Below are positions 33,991-41,538 of a stretch of DNA of 42,547 bases, one piece after another (position 1 is the first letter of the stretch; every line of letters starts with the position of its first letter). The translations under genes were made by a program, and so were the position numbers. Source of the stretch: Prochlorococcus sp. AG-402-K16 (GTDB taxonomy: Bacteria > Cyanobacteriota > Cyanobacteriia > PCC-6307 > Cyanobiaceae); NCBI GenBank assembly GCA_003216795.1, contig QCIH01000013.1:1-42547 (forward strand), given 5' to 3'. The notes under the pieces are model-generated. The model did no database searches. It was not told the origin of the DNA and saw only the letters and a program-made list of their open reading frames with translations.

Positions 33991-35544
33991 TTAAACGTAA
34001 TTTTCAGCTTTTTCCCCTTCATAAGCATCAGCGAATGATCCTTGAGGTTCCTTTAAAAAGAAATAACAGAAAAATCCAACTATTAATCCTGCTATACCTA
34101 AAACTTGGAAGAAGGCACTATTTGAAGCAGCAATTATTTCTGGAGAAGGATCTTTACCTCCACCCATCCATAAAGGTAAAAGGCTATAAATATTTAAATA
34201 AGTTACCGCACCAACATTTCCATAAGCCCCAACCAAGCCAGCTATTTGTCCTGTAACTCTTTTTTTAACTAAGGGTACTAAAGCAAAAGTTGAACCTTCT
34301 CCAGACTGTACAAAAAATGAACAAAGCATCGTTAAAAATACAGCCATAAGAATTCCTGCTGATCCTGTAAAAGTTCCAGGTTTTATTAAAGACATCAATA
34401 GATATCCAAACCCTAATCCCATAGTTAGGAATCCCATTGTATTTTTTCTATTGCCTGTTCTGTCAGATATCAATCCTCCGGCAGGTCTAGCTATTAAATT
34501 CACAAATGCATAACATGATGCAAGAATTCCGGCTACAGCTTTAGGTAAATCAAATGTAAATTCAAAGAAACTAGGAAGCATTGAAACTACTGCCAATTCT
34601 GATCCAAAATTTACGATGTAAGTTAATTCCAAGATCGCTACTTGTTTGAATTCATATCTATCTTCTTTAGGGTAAATTTTAGTTCCATTTAATAATTCAA
34701 TATTCGTTCTTATAATTCCCCAAGTTTGGAAAATAAACCAAGCTAAAACTGCGATTAAGGCTATTGGATAAGTAGATGAAGTAAGGAAACCTACTTTTTG
34801 AAGTCTCCAACATAGGACTGAAAGAATTGCTGCGAATGGGACATTCATTCCAATTAAACCCCAGAAATCTCTTATACTCGTTACTTCTAAACCAGCTGTT
34901 TTTGCAGGCCTTTGATAAGGTTTTCCTGGAGGTGTATCAGTCACACTAAAGAAATAAATAATTCCATAAACGAAAGAAATAATTCCTGTAAGAGCGATAG
35001 CTCCCCTCCAATTAAGTACAGCTCCAGTAGGTAACTCAAACCCTCCTGAAAAAGACAAGAATCCAGCTACGGCAACAAGAGAAAGAGCAGAAAAAGCAGA
35101 TCCAAAATTTCCCCATCCTCCATATATTCCCTCAGCCAAACCAATTTCTTTCGGAGGGAACCACTCAGAGACCATTCTTATTCCTATAACAAAACCTGCT
35201 CCTACTATTGATAAAAGCAATCTCGCAATAACAAGTTGATTGAAGTCTTGAGCACTAGCAAATAATAAACATGGCACGACAGAAAATATCAAAATTGTTG
35301 AGTAAGTTTTTCTTGGGCCAAATTTATCCAATAACATTCCAATCAAAACTCTTGCAGGGATAGTCAAAGCGACATTACATATTGCTACTGTTCTAATTTG
35401 AGCAACAGATAAACCCAAATCGGCTTTAACAGTAGTTGCAAGAGGTGCGAGGTTAAACCAAACAACAAAAGTAAGGAAAAAGGCAAACCAGGTGAGGTGA
35501 AGAGTTCTATATCTGCCATTTAGAGACCAAACGTCACTTAACAT
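33991..35544 (-). CDS. nrtP: Nitrate/nitrite MFS transporter NrtP (NapA), 517 aa
   Basis: A major-facilitator of the nitrate/nitrite porter family that imports nitrate across the plasma membrane. VVWFNLAPLATTVKADLGLS, the loop LIGMLLDKFGPRKTY, and GIYGGWGNFGSAF (nitrate signature) are visible, with about 12 helices. An extended hydrophilic loop lies in the middle (about residues 195-215) and a short C-terminal tail at the end. Used by marine cyanobacteria in place of the NrtABCD system. Confidence 0.94.
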   Translation of the reverse strand: MLSDVWSLNGRYRTLHLTWFAFFLTFVVWFNLAPLATTVKADLGLSVAQIRTVAICNVALTIPARVLIGMLLDKFGPRKTYSTILIFSVVPCLLFASAQDFNQLVIARLLLSIVGAGFVIGIRMVSEWFPPKEIGLAEGIYGGWGNFGSAFSALSLVAVAGFLSFSGGFELPTGAVLNWRGAIALTGIISFVYGIIYFFSVTDTPPGKPYQRPAKTAGLEVTSIRDFWGLIGMNVPFAAILSVLCWRLQKVGFLTSSTYPIALIAVLAWFIFQTWGIIRTNIELLNGTKIYPKEDRYEFKQVAILELTYIVNFGSELAVVSMLPSFFEFTFDLPKAVAGILASCYAFVNLIARPAGGLISDRTGNRKNTMGFLTMGLGFGYLLMSLIKPGTFTGSAGILMAVFLTMLCSFFVQSGEGSTFALVPLVKKRVTGQIAGLVGAYGNVGAVTYLNIYSLLPLWMGGGKDPSPEIIAASNSAFFQVLGIAGLIVGFFCYFFLKEPQGSFADAYEGEKAENYV

Positions 35545-35714
35545 GAAAATTTTCGAGACTTATTTTTAAGCAATTTATATTTCGATCAATGCATTCATTT
35601 GTATTATTTAATACGAAATCTAGTTTTTAAGAAATGCAACTTTTTTAAAAGGCTAGAATCAATAGTCAGCACTAATAAAATTAAAATTGGGGAATATTAG
35701 TAATCTGATTATTG

Positions 35715-35728
35715 GTATTATCCGATAC
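35715..35728. promoter_or_regulatory. NtcA box between nrtP and mobA
   Basis: GTATTATCCGATAC is an exact GTA-N8-TAC. It lies 34 bp before the mobA ATG and 170 bp before nrtP. Given the distances, it could serve nrtP-narB, with room for a -10, better than mobA. NtcA activates nitrate genes under nitrogen need. Confidence 0.6.
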
Positions 35729-35761
35729 ATAAAGTACTCGTGGAAAAATATTGCCTAAGTT

Positions 35762-36367
35762 ATGGAAATAAAACTTAAAAAATTTAAAGCATTCATTTTG
35801 GCTGGTGGCAAGAGTTCAAGGATGGGATCTGATAAAGCACTAATTAAACATAATGAAGGAGGAAATTGGCTGACTCACAAAATAAAAATATTAAATAACC
35901 TTAATTTAGAGACTTTTGTAATAACAAATTATACTTCTCATTTAAAGGAAGTTGATAAAAGCAATAATGTTGAGTTTATTTCAGATGCCCAACCCTTTGA
36001 TGGACCATTAACTTGTATAGAACAAATTTTTTCATCTTTTAAAAAAAATACACAAAATATCCTAATTGTCCCAGTCGATATGCCTAATTTGAATACAAAA
36101 TTAATTTATTCACTTTTTAAATCATGGGAAGAAAATCAAAATTTTGCGTTAATATCCCATGATGGAATTTCTGCACAACCATTATTCGGAATTTATCCCA
36201 TCAATGAAGAAAATCATTTTAAATTAAAAAAAAAGTTATCCTCTGGGAAGAAAAATTTTCTCGGATGGGTTGATCAAATTCCCCATAAATATTTCTATGC
36301 AAAAAATGGAGATTTAATTAATATAAATTCCAAGAGAGAATTCTTAAATATGAATAATGGGATTTAA
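35762..36367 (+). CDS. mobA: Molybdenum cofactor guanylyltransferase MobA, 201 aa
   Basis: Attaches GMP to molybdopterin to form the MGD cofactor that NarB needs. LAGGKSSRMGSDKAL (residues 13-27) is the GTP-binding signature; PVDMPNL and QPLFGIYP are further motifs. Overlaps moaA by 11 bp. Confidence 0.93.
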   Translation: MEIKLKKFKAFILAGGKSSRMGSDKALIKHNEGGNWLTHKIKILNNLNLETFVITNYTSHLKEVDKSNNVEFISDAQPFDGPLTCIEQIFSSFKKNTQNILIVPVDMPNLNTKLIYSLFKSWEENQNFALISHDGISAQPLFGIYPINEENHFKLKKKLSSGKKNFLGWVDQIPHKYFYAKNGDLININSKREFLNMNNGI

Positions 36368-37418
36368 GCAATTGGAGGATAATAGAAAAAGAAAGTTAAA
36401 AGTTTTAAGGTTATCTCTTAAACAAAATTGCAATTTTTCGTGTATTTACTGTAAGCCTGAGAACTATAGTTTGGATGTTTTAAATATTGAACAATTTAAA
36501 AAGTTAATTTTAGTCAGTTGTCGATTAGGGGTAAATTCTTTAAGAATCACTGGAGGAGAACCTTTATTGAGTTCTCAATTAGATGAACTTCTTTATGAAA
36601 TTAAATCGCAAAGATTAGAAGAATCAAATCCATTAGCTAATTTACAGGATATTTCTCTAACCACAAATGGATATTTGCTCTCTAAGAAAAAAGCTAATGA
36701 GCTTTTTAAAAATGGTTTAGACCGCATAACAGTAAGTTTAGATGCGATTAATCCTGATATTTTTTCAAAAATGATTGGAGAGGAAAATAAAATTATTGGC
36801 AAAGAAAAATTATTTACTGTCCTTGAAGGAATAGATCATGCAATTAATGCTGGATTTAATCCAAAGGCGGGGAAATTAAAAATAAATGCAGTTATAAAAA
36901 AAGAGATTAATGATAATCAAATTTTTGAATTAGTTGATTTTGCAAAAAAAAGGTCTATAGAAATTCGTTTCATTGAGTATATGGACGTAGGGATATCTAA
37001 TAATTGGCAGCCATCAGATGTTTTTTTCTCTGAAAGAATTATTAGGCTATTAAAGAAGAAACATCGATTAAAAGACTACGGAAGAAAGGAGGGACAAACT
37101 GCTAATAGATGGTACATGAGTGATTCAAATAGTTTTGTAAGTACAATCTCTTCAATAAGTAATCCTTTTTGTTCAGACTGTAATAGATTGAGGATAACTA
37201 GCGATGGTTATGCTTATACATGTCTTTTTTCTAATGAAGGTATAAATCTAAACCCATGGTTGTCTCTACCAATTAATCTCCATGAATTGGAAAATAAAAT
37301 CAAGAGCATTTGGGAAGCTAGAGAAGATAACTATAGTGAAGATCGATTTAAAGTATTAGAGAAAACAACTGACAAAAATCAAAAAATTCATCCATCAATG
37401 TCATATCTTGGGGGATAA
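36357..37418 (+). CDS. moaA: GTP 3',8-cyclase MoaA, 353 aa
   Basis: A radical-SAM enzyme that cyclises GTP in molybdopterin synthesis. N-terminal cluster C25-x3-C29-x2-C32; C-terminal cluster CSDC then Cys in YTCLF; SAM-binding GGEP; the C-terminal Gly-Gly needed for activity is present. It overlaps the mobA stop and is translationally coupled. Confidence 0.95.
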   Translation: MGFKQLEDNRKRKLKVLRLSLKQNCNFSCIYCKPENYSLDVLNIEQFKKLILVSCRLGVNSLRITGGEPLLSSQLDELLYEIKSQRLEESNPLANLQDISLTTNGYLLSKKKANELFKNGLDRITVSLDAINPDIFSKMIGEENKIIGKEKLFTVLEGIDHAINAGFNPKAGKLKINAVIKKEINDNQIFELVDFAKKRSIEIRFIEYMDVGISNNWQPSDVFFSERIIRLLKKKHRLKDYGRKEGQTANRWYMSDSNSFVSTISSISNPFCSDCNRLRITSDGYAYTCLFSNEGINLNPWLSLPINLHELENKIKSIWEAREDNYSEDRFKVLEKTTDKNQKIHPSMSYLGG

Positions 37419-37494
37419 AAAAATTATTTAGTATAAATAACAACATCATATATTCTTAATTCGAGGGAAATTAACTTCAAATTTATATTCATGG

Positions 37495-37635
37495 ATGCGT
37501 TTAGCGATCTTACTTGGTTTTATTTTTGGGGTAACTCACGGAACTGTTGTTTCCGAAAGTTATTCTGCAAACAATTATGAAAATAATCAATTATTTTTTA
37601 CTCAAAAAAATTCAAATATATTTTCTTCACTTTAA
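37495..37635 (+). CDS. Small exported peptide, 46 aa
   Basis: MRLAILLGFIFGVTHGTVVS looks like a signal peptide; the mature part is Asn-rich and polar. The ATG at 37491 in another frame ends early and is not used. Unknown. Confidence 0.45.
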   Translation: MRLAILLGFIFGVTHGTVVSESYSANNYENNQLFFTQKNSNIFSSL

Positions 37636-37713
37636 AATTTAATTTCTTATTTTTTAATAAGTTTTTGTATTGCCATTAACATCTTGTAAATTAAATTGTA
37701 CCTATAGTTAAAA

Positions 37714-37729
37714 TGTAGCGTAGACTACA
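37714..37729. promoter_or_regulatory. Perfect NtcA-type palindrome
   Basis: TGTAGCGTAGACTACA fits TGTA-N8-TACA exactly and is a TGTAG/CTACA inverted repeat. It stops 4 bp before the riboswitch P1 strand (37734). TATAGT (37703-37708) upstream could be the -10, which would place the box over the transcription start and point to NtcA repression, as at gifB of other cyanobacteria. Activation from a start further downstream cannot be excluded. Confidence 0.6.
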
Positions 37730-37733
37730 TAAA

Positions 37734-37788
37734 CGTTCATCTCGTTTTACGGGCCGCATTAAGATTGAAGCCAAGGAACGGGGACTTC
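37734..37788 (+). promoter_or_regulatory. Candidate glutamine riboswitch (glnA / Downstream-peptide type)
   Basis: CGTTC (37734-37738) pairs with GAACG (37776-37780) to form P1. Between them lie CATCTCG, TTACGG and a GGC...GCC arm. TGAAG (37766-37770) can pair alternatively with CTTCA (37785-37789), which would break P1 and expose or hide the GGAACGGGGA that precedes the ATG at 37797. The GTTCATC and GGAACG blocks match the candidate at 14834. Control is probably translational. Confidence 0.65.
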
Positions 37789-37796
37789 AGTCAAAA

Positions 37797-38126
37797 ATGA
37801 AATTTAGTCACATAACTATTATGTCTAATAACGTATCTACCGCAGTAAGCAGTAACAATATTACTGCTGTATTTGCAGGTTTTCTTGGAGCATTTATTGT
37901 TGGTTCTCTTGGAGTCCAACTTGTAAGAACCCAAAAGCCTTCTTTTCAATCTCAACCATTAAAAGTTCAACCAGTTATCGCTCATCAATCAACATTATGG
38001 GCAGCTTTAGGAGAGCAAGATACTCCTATTGTTAAAAATAAAGTTTCTAATGCAAAAACTACAGGAGTTGTCCCTGTTATAGGTTCTGAAGCAACTCTTT
38101 GGGCTCCTCTAGGTTTAGGTAATTAG
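37797..38126 (+). CDS. Membrane-anchored protein with TLWAxLG repeat, 109 aa
   Basis: A helix at residues 23-43 (TAVFAGFLGAFIVGSLGVQL) anchors a soluble tail with the repeat VQPVIAHQSTLWAALGEQ and VVPVIGSEATLWAPLGLG. A start at Met9 (37821) is possible. A monocistronic unit with NtcA box, riboswitch-like leader and strong terminator. Function unknown; the leader suggests a role in sensing or adjusting nitrogen status. Confidence 0.78.
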   Translation: MKFSHITIMSNNVSTAVSSNNITAVFAGFLGAFIVGSLGVQLVRTQKPSFQSQPLKVQPVIAHQSTLWAALGEQDTPIVKNKVSNAKTTGVVPVIGSEATLWAPLGLGN

Positions 38127-38429
38127 TAAATTAGGTCTTTTAATAAACCGAAGGGGGTTTTTAACCCCCTTTTTTTTATTAATTGAATTAAAAGGATAAT
38201 TGAAAATTTTCAATCCAATTCATGGATAACTATAAATTAAATCAGGGTTTGAAAACAATGTAATCGTAGATACCAACAGCTTTTTTATTAATTGATTATA
38301 AATTAAAGACACGAGTTAACCCGTTCCAATTTGTTGACTCTGAGGTTTTAACCGTTGACTCCTTATCTACTTCTAGTTGTGACTCGCTAGTTGCAAGATT
38401 CAAAAACGGTATTTTTTATAGCTTAAATT
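38127..38429. other. Spacer with GTTGACTC direct repeats
   Basis: Besides the terminator, it has GTTGACTC at 38333-38340 and 38354-38361 and GTTGTGACTC at 38376-38385. Start spacings are 21 and 22 bp, about two helical turns, so an operator array for the gene at 38430 is possible. Confidence 0.5.
38151..38178 (+). terminator. Strong rho-independent terminator
   Basis: GGGGG, TTTTTAA, CCCCC (38153-38169) with flanking A/T pairs and a run of eight T. It ends the riboswitch-controlled gene. Confidence 0.9.
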
Positions 38430-38567
38430 ATGAAAAAAAAAATCGCAAAGAAATACGCCGATCTAATAGTCCAGGCTAATCATTCAACTGGCAGAAAAGA
38501 AGCTTTGTCATTGATTAAACAAGCAACAAAATTAAAAGCCAAACTTGATCAATACGAAATGATGTAG
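38430..38567 (+). CDS. Small KKYA...GRKE protein, 45 aa
   Basis: MKKKIAKKYADLIVQANHST then GRKEALSLIKQATKLKAKLD is a paralog of the 44-aa protein at 15642. Basic, helical. The presence of two copies argues for translation. Function unknown. Confidence 0.65.
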   Translation: MKKKIAKKYADLIVQANHSTGRKEALSLIKQATKLKAKLDQYEMM

Positions 38568-38679
38568 TCTCTTAATATCTATAGGAGATTTAAGATGAGG
38601 TAGAAACTAGCTCCTTTTTTTTTATCTTGCTATATAAATACTAAGAGATGATTTAACTTCTCTGCTTTAATAAAATATC

Positions 38680-38970
38680 GTGGAATTAACTGAGTTAATT
38701 AAAGATTACGTTGCTACAGAATTATTATCAAGTATTGAAATTGACTTTCTTGAAGGAGAATTATGGGAAACTACACAGCATATCGCAGAAATAAATACAG
38801 TTATTAAAGCTCCAAAAAATATATGCAAGAAATTAGGACTAGATGAAAAGTCTTGTTGGCAATTATGTTGTGCAGCCGTTCTTGACTCCTCAAGACCATT
38901 AAAGAATGGACAAAATAGAGCAGATGATTTTAAAAAATTAATTAATCGATATAAAATTAGCTACATATAA
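38680..38970 (+). CDS. Helical protein paralogous to 20357, 96 aa
   Basis: GTG start. IKAPKNICKKLGLDEKSCWQ, LCCAAVLDSSRPLKNG match the 108-aa protein at 20357 in order. Soluble, with Cys pairs. It stands next to the 45-aa gene, whose own relative (15642) also lies in the other block. Confidence 0.68.
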   Translation: MELTELIKDYVATELLSSIEIDFLEGELWETTQHIAEINTVIKAPKNICKKLGLDEKSCWQLCCAAVLDSSRPLKNGQNRADDFKKLINRYKISYI

Positions 38971-38982
38971 AAAAAAGACTCA

Positions 38983-39279
38983 ATGATACGTTTACTTATT
39001 GCATCAATTCTTTTTTTTATTCCACTAGGAGGTTTTGCTGATGAAAGGCAAAGAGAAATTGAGAATGAAGCTATAAATCTTGTAATTAAAAAATATGGAA
39101 AAGGCTTAGAAAATAGATTAAAAGGAACGGGAGTAAGTCCCAGTTATCGGAGTTGGTATGAAAATGATTGTTTTGTAAGTATTGCAGCAGGTACATACCA
39201 AGAAGATACTTGGTTGGCAATGAAGTGGTTTAGCGTTAATCTCTGTTCTGAATCAGCTGAAATAATGGAAAGTGAATGA
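38983..39279 (+). CDS. Exported protein, 98 aa
   Basis: A classical signal peptide (MIRLLIASILFFIPLGGFAD) leads into a small charged domain with two Cys (WYENDCF and NLCSES), perhaps a disulfide. Its ATGA overlaps the next start. Function unknown. Confidence 0.7.
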   Translation: MIRLLIASILFFIPLGGFADERQREIENEAINLVIKKYGKGLENRLKGTGVSPSYRSWYENDCFVSIAAGTYQEDTWLAMKWFSVNLCSESAEIMESE

Positions 39280-40013
39280 AGGAAATAAGACGCCTATTAG
39301 TTTTTCAGCATTTAGAAATAGAGGGGCCAGGTCTTTTTGAACAATTTGCTAAAGAAAGAGATTTAAAAATCGAAATTATTCGATTAGATAAAAAAAATGC
39401 TCTGCCGCAAACAAAAAAAGGTGACTTAATTTTAATTATGGGTGGACCAATGGGAGTTAAAGATATTGGAAGCGACAGATATCCATGGCTTAAGTTAGAA
39501 AGAGATTTTATAAAAAAAGAATTAGAAGATGAGAGACCTATAATCGGTGTTTGTTTAGGTGCTCAGTTGCTTGCGAATGCTGCTGGAGGAGATGTAGAAA
39601 TTCTTAAAGGTGGATCACCTCCAAAAGAATTACCAGAAATTGGATGGTCTCAAATTTTTATAGACAAATCGAATAAAGACTTCAAAGAACTGTTTGAAGA
39701 CTCTTTTCATGTACTGCATTGGCATGGAGATAGGATTTTATTGCCCAATAAGGCAGTACTCATTGCTAGTAGTGCATATTGTAAAGAACAGTTTTTTAGG
39801 ATTGGTAATTTTGCTTACGGATTACAATTCCATATAGAGACAACGGGGGGGATGATAAATAAGTGGATTAAAGAAGATAAAGAATTTATCCTTAAGGGAT
39901 TGGGCTCAAATGGTAAGGAAATTTTAAATGAAGAGAATAAAAAATATATTGATAAAACTTTTTTTAAAAGAATGCTTTTAATAAGTAAATTATTTGAATT
40001 ATTAGATAATTAA
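39276..40013 (+). CDS. Class I glutamine amidotransferase, 245 aa
   Basis: A stand-alone GATase1: nucleophile Cys93 in GVCLGAQ, His186 and Glu188 in GLQFHIE complete the triad. GGPMGV is the oxyanion region. It releases ammonia from glutamine or a related amide, possibly a gamma-glutamyl compound hydrolase as in GuaA-like homologs. No synthetase partner adjoins it. The start overlaps the exported gene (ATGA). Confidence 0.9.
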   Translation: MKEIRRLLVFQHLEIEGPGLFEQFAKERDLKIEIIRLDKKNALPQTKKGDLILIMGGPMGVKDIGSDRYPWLKLERDFIKKELEDERPIIGVCLGAQLLANAAGGDVEILKGGSPPKELPEIGWSQIFIDKSNKDFKELFEDSFHVLHWHGDRILLPNKAVLIASSAYCKEQFFRIGNFAYGLQFHIETTGGMINKWIKEDKEFILKGLGSNGKEILNEENKKYIDKTFFKRMLLISKLFELLDN

Positions 40014-40033
40014 AAAGAGAATAATCATCCAGT

Positions 40034-40057
40034 AAAAAAGGGCTTGATAAAGCCCTG
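40034..40057 (-). terminator. Rho-independent terminator of hli
   Basis: On the minus strand AGGGCTTTATCAAGCCCTTTTTTA gives a GGGCT/AGCCC stem and a T run, 25 bp after the stop of the hli at 40082. Confidence 0.8.
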
Positions 40058-40081
40058 AAAAAATTTAAAAAAGGATTTTTT

Positions 40082-40210
40082 CTAGAAAATTCCTGGAAGA
40101 ATTTGACCAGTAAAATAATAAGCTCCTACAAGCGCAAACATTCCAAGCATTGCGGCTTTACCATTAAGCTTTTCAGCTTTTTCAGTCATGATTTTTTTTG
40201 CGAATTCCAT
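40082..40210 (-). CDS. hli: High-light-inducible protein, 42 aa
   Basis: EKLNGKAAMLGMFALVGAYY holds the E-x-x-N-G chlorophyll motif, with Lys in place of the usual Arg. It ends TGQILPGIF, like the other cluster members. Divergent from the cluster at 40513; monocistronic with its own terminator. A start at Met8 is possible. Thylakoid photoprotection. Confidence 0.88.
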   Translation of the reverse strand: MEFAKKIMTEKAEKLNGKAAMLGMFALVGAYYFTGQILPGIF

Positions 40211-40512
40211 AATAAAGTGAAATATATTATATCTAAAAATTAATTATTCAAATTTCAGAATGATGTAGTTGTTTCTACCAATTGATATCTTTCTAAAGAT
40301 TTAAAAATAAATACTCAAACAACAAATTGAAGTCTTAATAGCTTTCTAGCCAATCTGTAAAACGTAGCAAGACTAAAAACAACTATTTAAGAGGATATGT
40401 CACGGGTATGTTACATTTATGTAGTAGTTATCTTGAAAATAACTTAATTTCAGCTTAATACTTTACATTTGTTAATAGTAGTGTTACATTAGTTAACAAT
40501 TACATAACTTCA
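40211..40512. promoter_or_regulatory. Divergent hli regulatory region with TTACATT repeats
   Basis: TTACATT occurs at 40411, 40463 and 40484, and TTACATA at 40500. The first lies in a palindrome-like TTACATTTATGTAG. The array precedes the hli operon start at 40513 and could bind a light-stress regulator. Confidence 0.4.
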
Positions 40513-40719
40513 ATGGCTAATTCAAACATTACTACTGAATCAGGCGGCAGACAGAACATGTTTCCTACTGAAACACGTCCTTACATAGATGAGTCTGTTT
40601 CATACGACAGTTACCCTCGAAATGCAGAAAAAGTTAATGGACGTTGGGCAATGATCGGCCTTGTGGCACTAGTAGGTGCTTACGTTTCAACTGGACAGAT
40701 TATTCCTGGCATTTTTTAA
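40513..40719 (+). CDS. hli: High-light-inducible protein, 68 aa
   Basis: AEKVNGRWAMIGLVALVGAY (residues about 37-56) carries the chlorophyll-binding E..NGR.AMIG motif; end TGQIIPGIF. A hydrophilic N-terminus of 35 residues precedes it. Its last stop base overlaps the next ATG. Belongs to the multi-copy hli group typical of Prochlorococcus and its phages. Confidence 0.93.
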   Translation: MANSNITTESGGRQNMFPTETRPYIDESVSYDSYPRNAEKVNGRWAMIGLVALVGAYVSTGQIIPGIF

Positions 40720-40979
40720 TGAGTCCACTTTCAGGTTTTTTAGCCGTAATTGTATTTTTTACAGCCATTCTCGTTGCTTATTTAACAAAGCAATTTCAAA
40801 ACGAAAATTTAAACTATTCATCTTCTAATCAAATGAAAAACACAAACACAAAAGTCAAAACAATCGAAAAAGAAAAAGTTGTTGCTGAAACTCTTAACGG
40901 CAGATTCGCAATGCTTGGATTAATTGCTGCTGTTGGAGCATACCTAACAACAGGTCAAATAATTCCTGGTTTCGTTTAA
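40719..40979 (+). CDS. hli: Two-helix HLIP, 86 aa
   Basis: The true start is the ATG overlapping the stop of the previous hli. An extra N-terminal membrane helix (LSGFLAVIVFFTAILVAYL) is followed by a charged linker and the HLIP core AETLNGRFAMLGLIAAVGAY. It ends TGQIIPGFV. The second helix is unusual: single-helix HLIPs normally pair to make the chlorophyll site. Confidence 0.88.
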   Translation: MSPLSGFLAVIVFFTAILVAYLTKQFQNENLNYSSSNQMKNTNTKVKTIEKEKVVAETLNGRFAMLGLIAAVGAYLTTGQIIPGFV

Positions 40980-41015
40980 AAACCTACTATTTAACAATTC
41001 TACAAATTAGAAAAA

Positions 41016-41144
41016 ATGGAAAACTCAAAAACAACTTATTGGCAAAACGCCGAGAGAACTAATGGAAGAATGGCAATGATGGGCTTATTTGCATTAGTTG
41101 TAAATTATGGCTTATTCGGCTGGATAATCCCAGGAATTTTTTAA
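41016..41144 (+). CDS. hli: High-light-inducible protein, 42 aa
   Basis: MENSKTTYWQNAERTNGRMA then MMGLFALVVNYGLFGWIIPG is a minimal HLIP. It is like the hli at 7326 in the core and tail. Third gene of the cluster, 36 bp after 40979. Confidence 0.92.
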   Translation: MENSKTTYWQNAERTNGRMAMMGLFALVVNYGLFGWIIPGIF

Positions 41145-41145
41145 A

Positions 41146-41325
41146 ATGAACTTAGGCTTACTTTTTCTTAAAGTAAATACTTTGGGAGTTATAACTCTTT
41201 CTGAACTTGATTGGATAACAAACCATCAATCTGAGTTTTCAAGGCTAGATATGGCTTTAGTTATTAAAATTGGCCGTCTTATGGATTCTGGCGCGGTGGA
41301 AATTGATAATAGATTGCCTGTTTAA
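41146..41325 (+). CDS. Small hypothetical protein linked to hli, 59 aa
   Basis: LLFLKVNTLGVITLSELDWI and ALVIKIGRLMDSGAVEIDNR look like a small alpha/beta domain. It begins 1 bp after the hli stop and ends before a strong terminator, so it is the last gene of the hli operon. Role unknown. Confidence 0.72.
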   Translation: MNLGLLFLKVNTLGVITLSELDWITNHQSEFSRLDMALVIKIGRLMDSGAVEIDNRLPV

Positions 41326-41350
41326 TTTTCTTAAAAAATTGATCGTCATG

Positions 41351-41388
41351 AGTGTTTGTCATTAGGGATACTGACAAACACTTTTTTT
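41351..41388 (+). terminator. Rho-independent terminator of hli operon
   Basis: AGTGTTTGTC (41351-41360) and GACAAACACT (41373-41382) form a perfect 10-bp stem followed by T's. Confidence 0.9.
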
Positions 41389-41406
41389 ATGTGAAAAAAT
41401 AATTGT

Positions 41407-41444
41407 AAAAAAAAGAGATTGTTTCTTAGCTAAAAACAATCTCT
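41407..41444 (-). terminator. Rho-independent terminator, minus strand
   Basis: On the minus strand AGAGATTGTTT pairs with AAACAATCTCT and is followed by seven T. It would end the minus-strand transcript from 41539. Confidence 0.8.
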
Positions 41445-41538
41445 CAATCACCTAATTCTTAAATGAAAATTTCAAGTAAGCTCGCAGATTTTAACTGATT
41501 TGTTTTTATAGTAAATACGTAAAAATGCTTTTTTTTAT

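Noticed and set aside
29872..36802. Opposite-strand ORFs in moeA, narB, nrtP and moaA
   Set aside because: Shadows of strongly conserved cofactor and nitrate genes.
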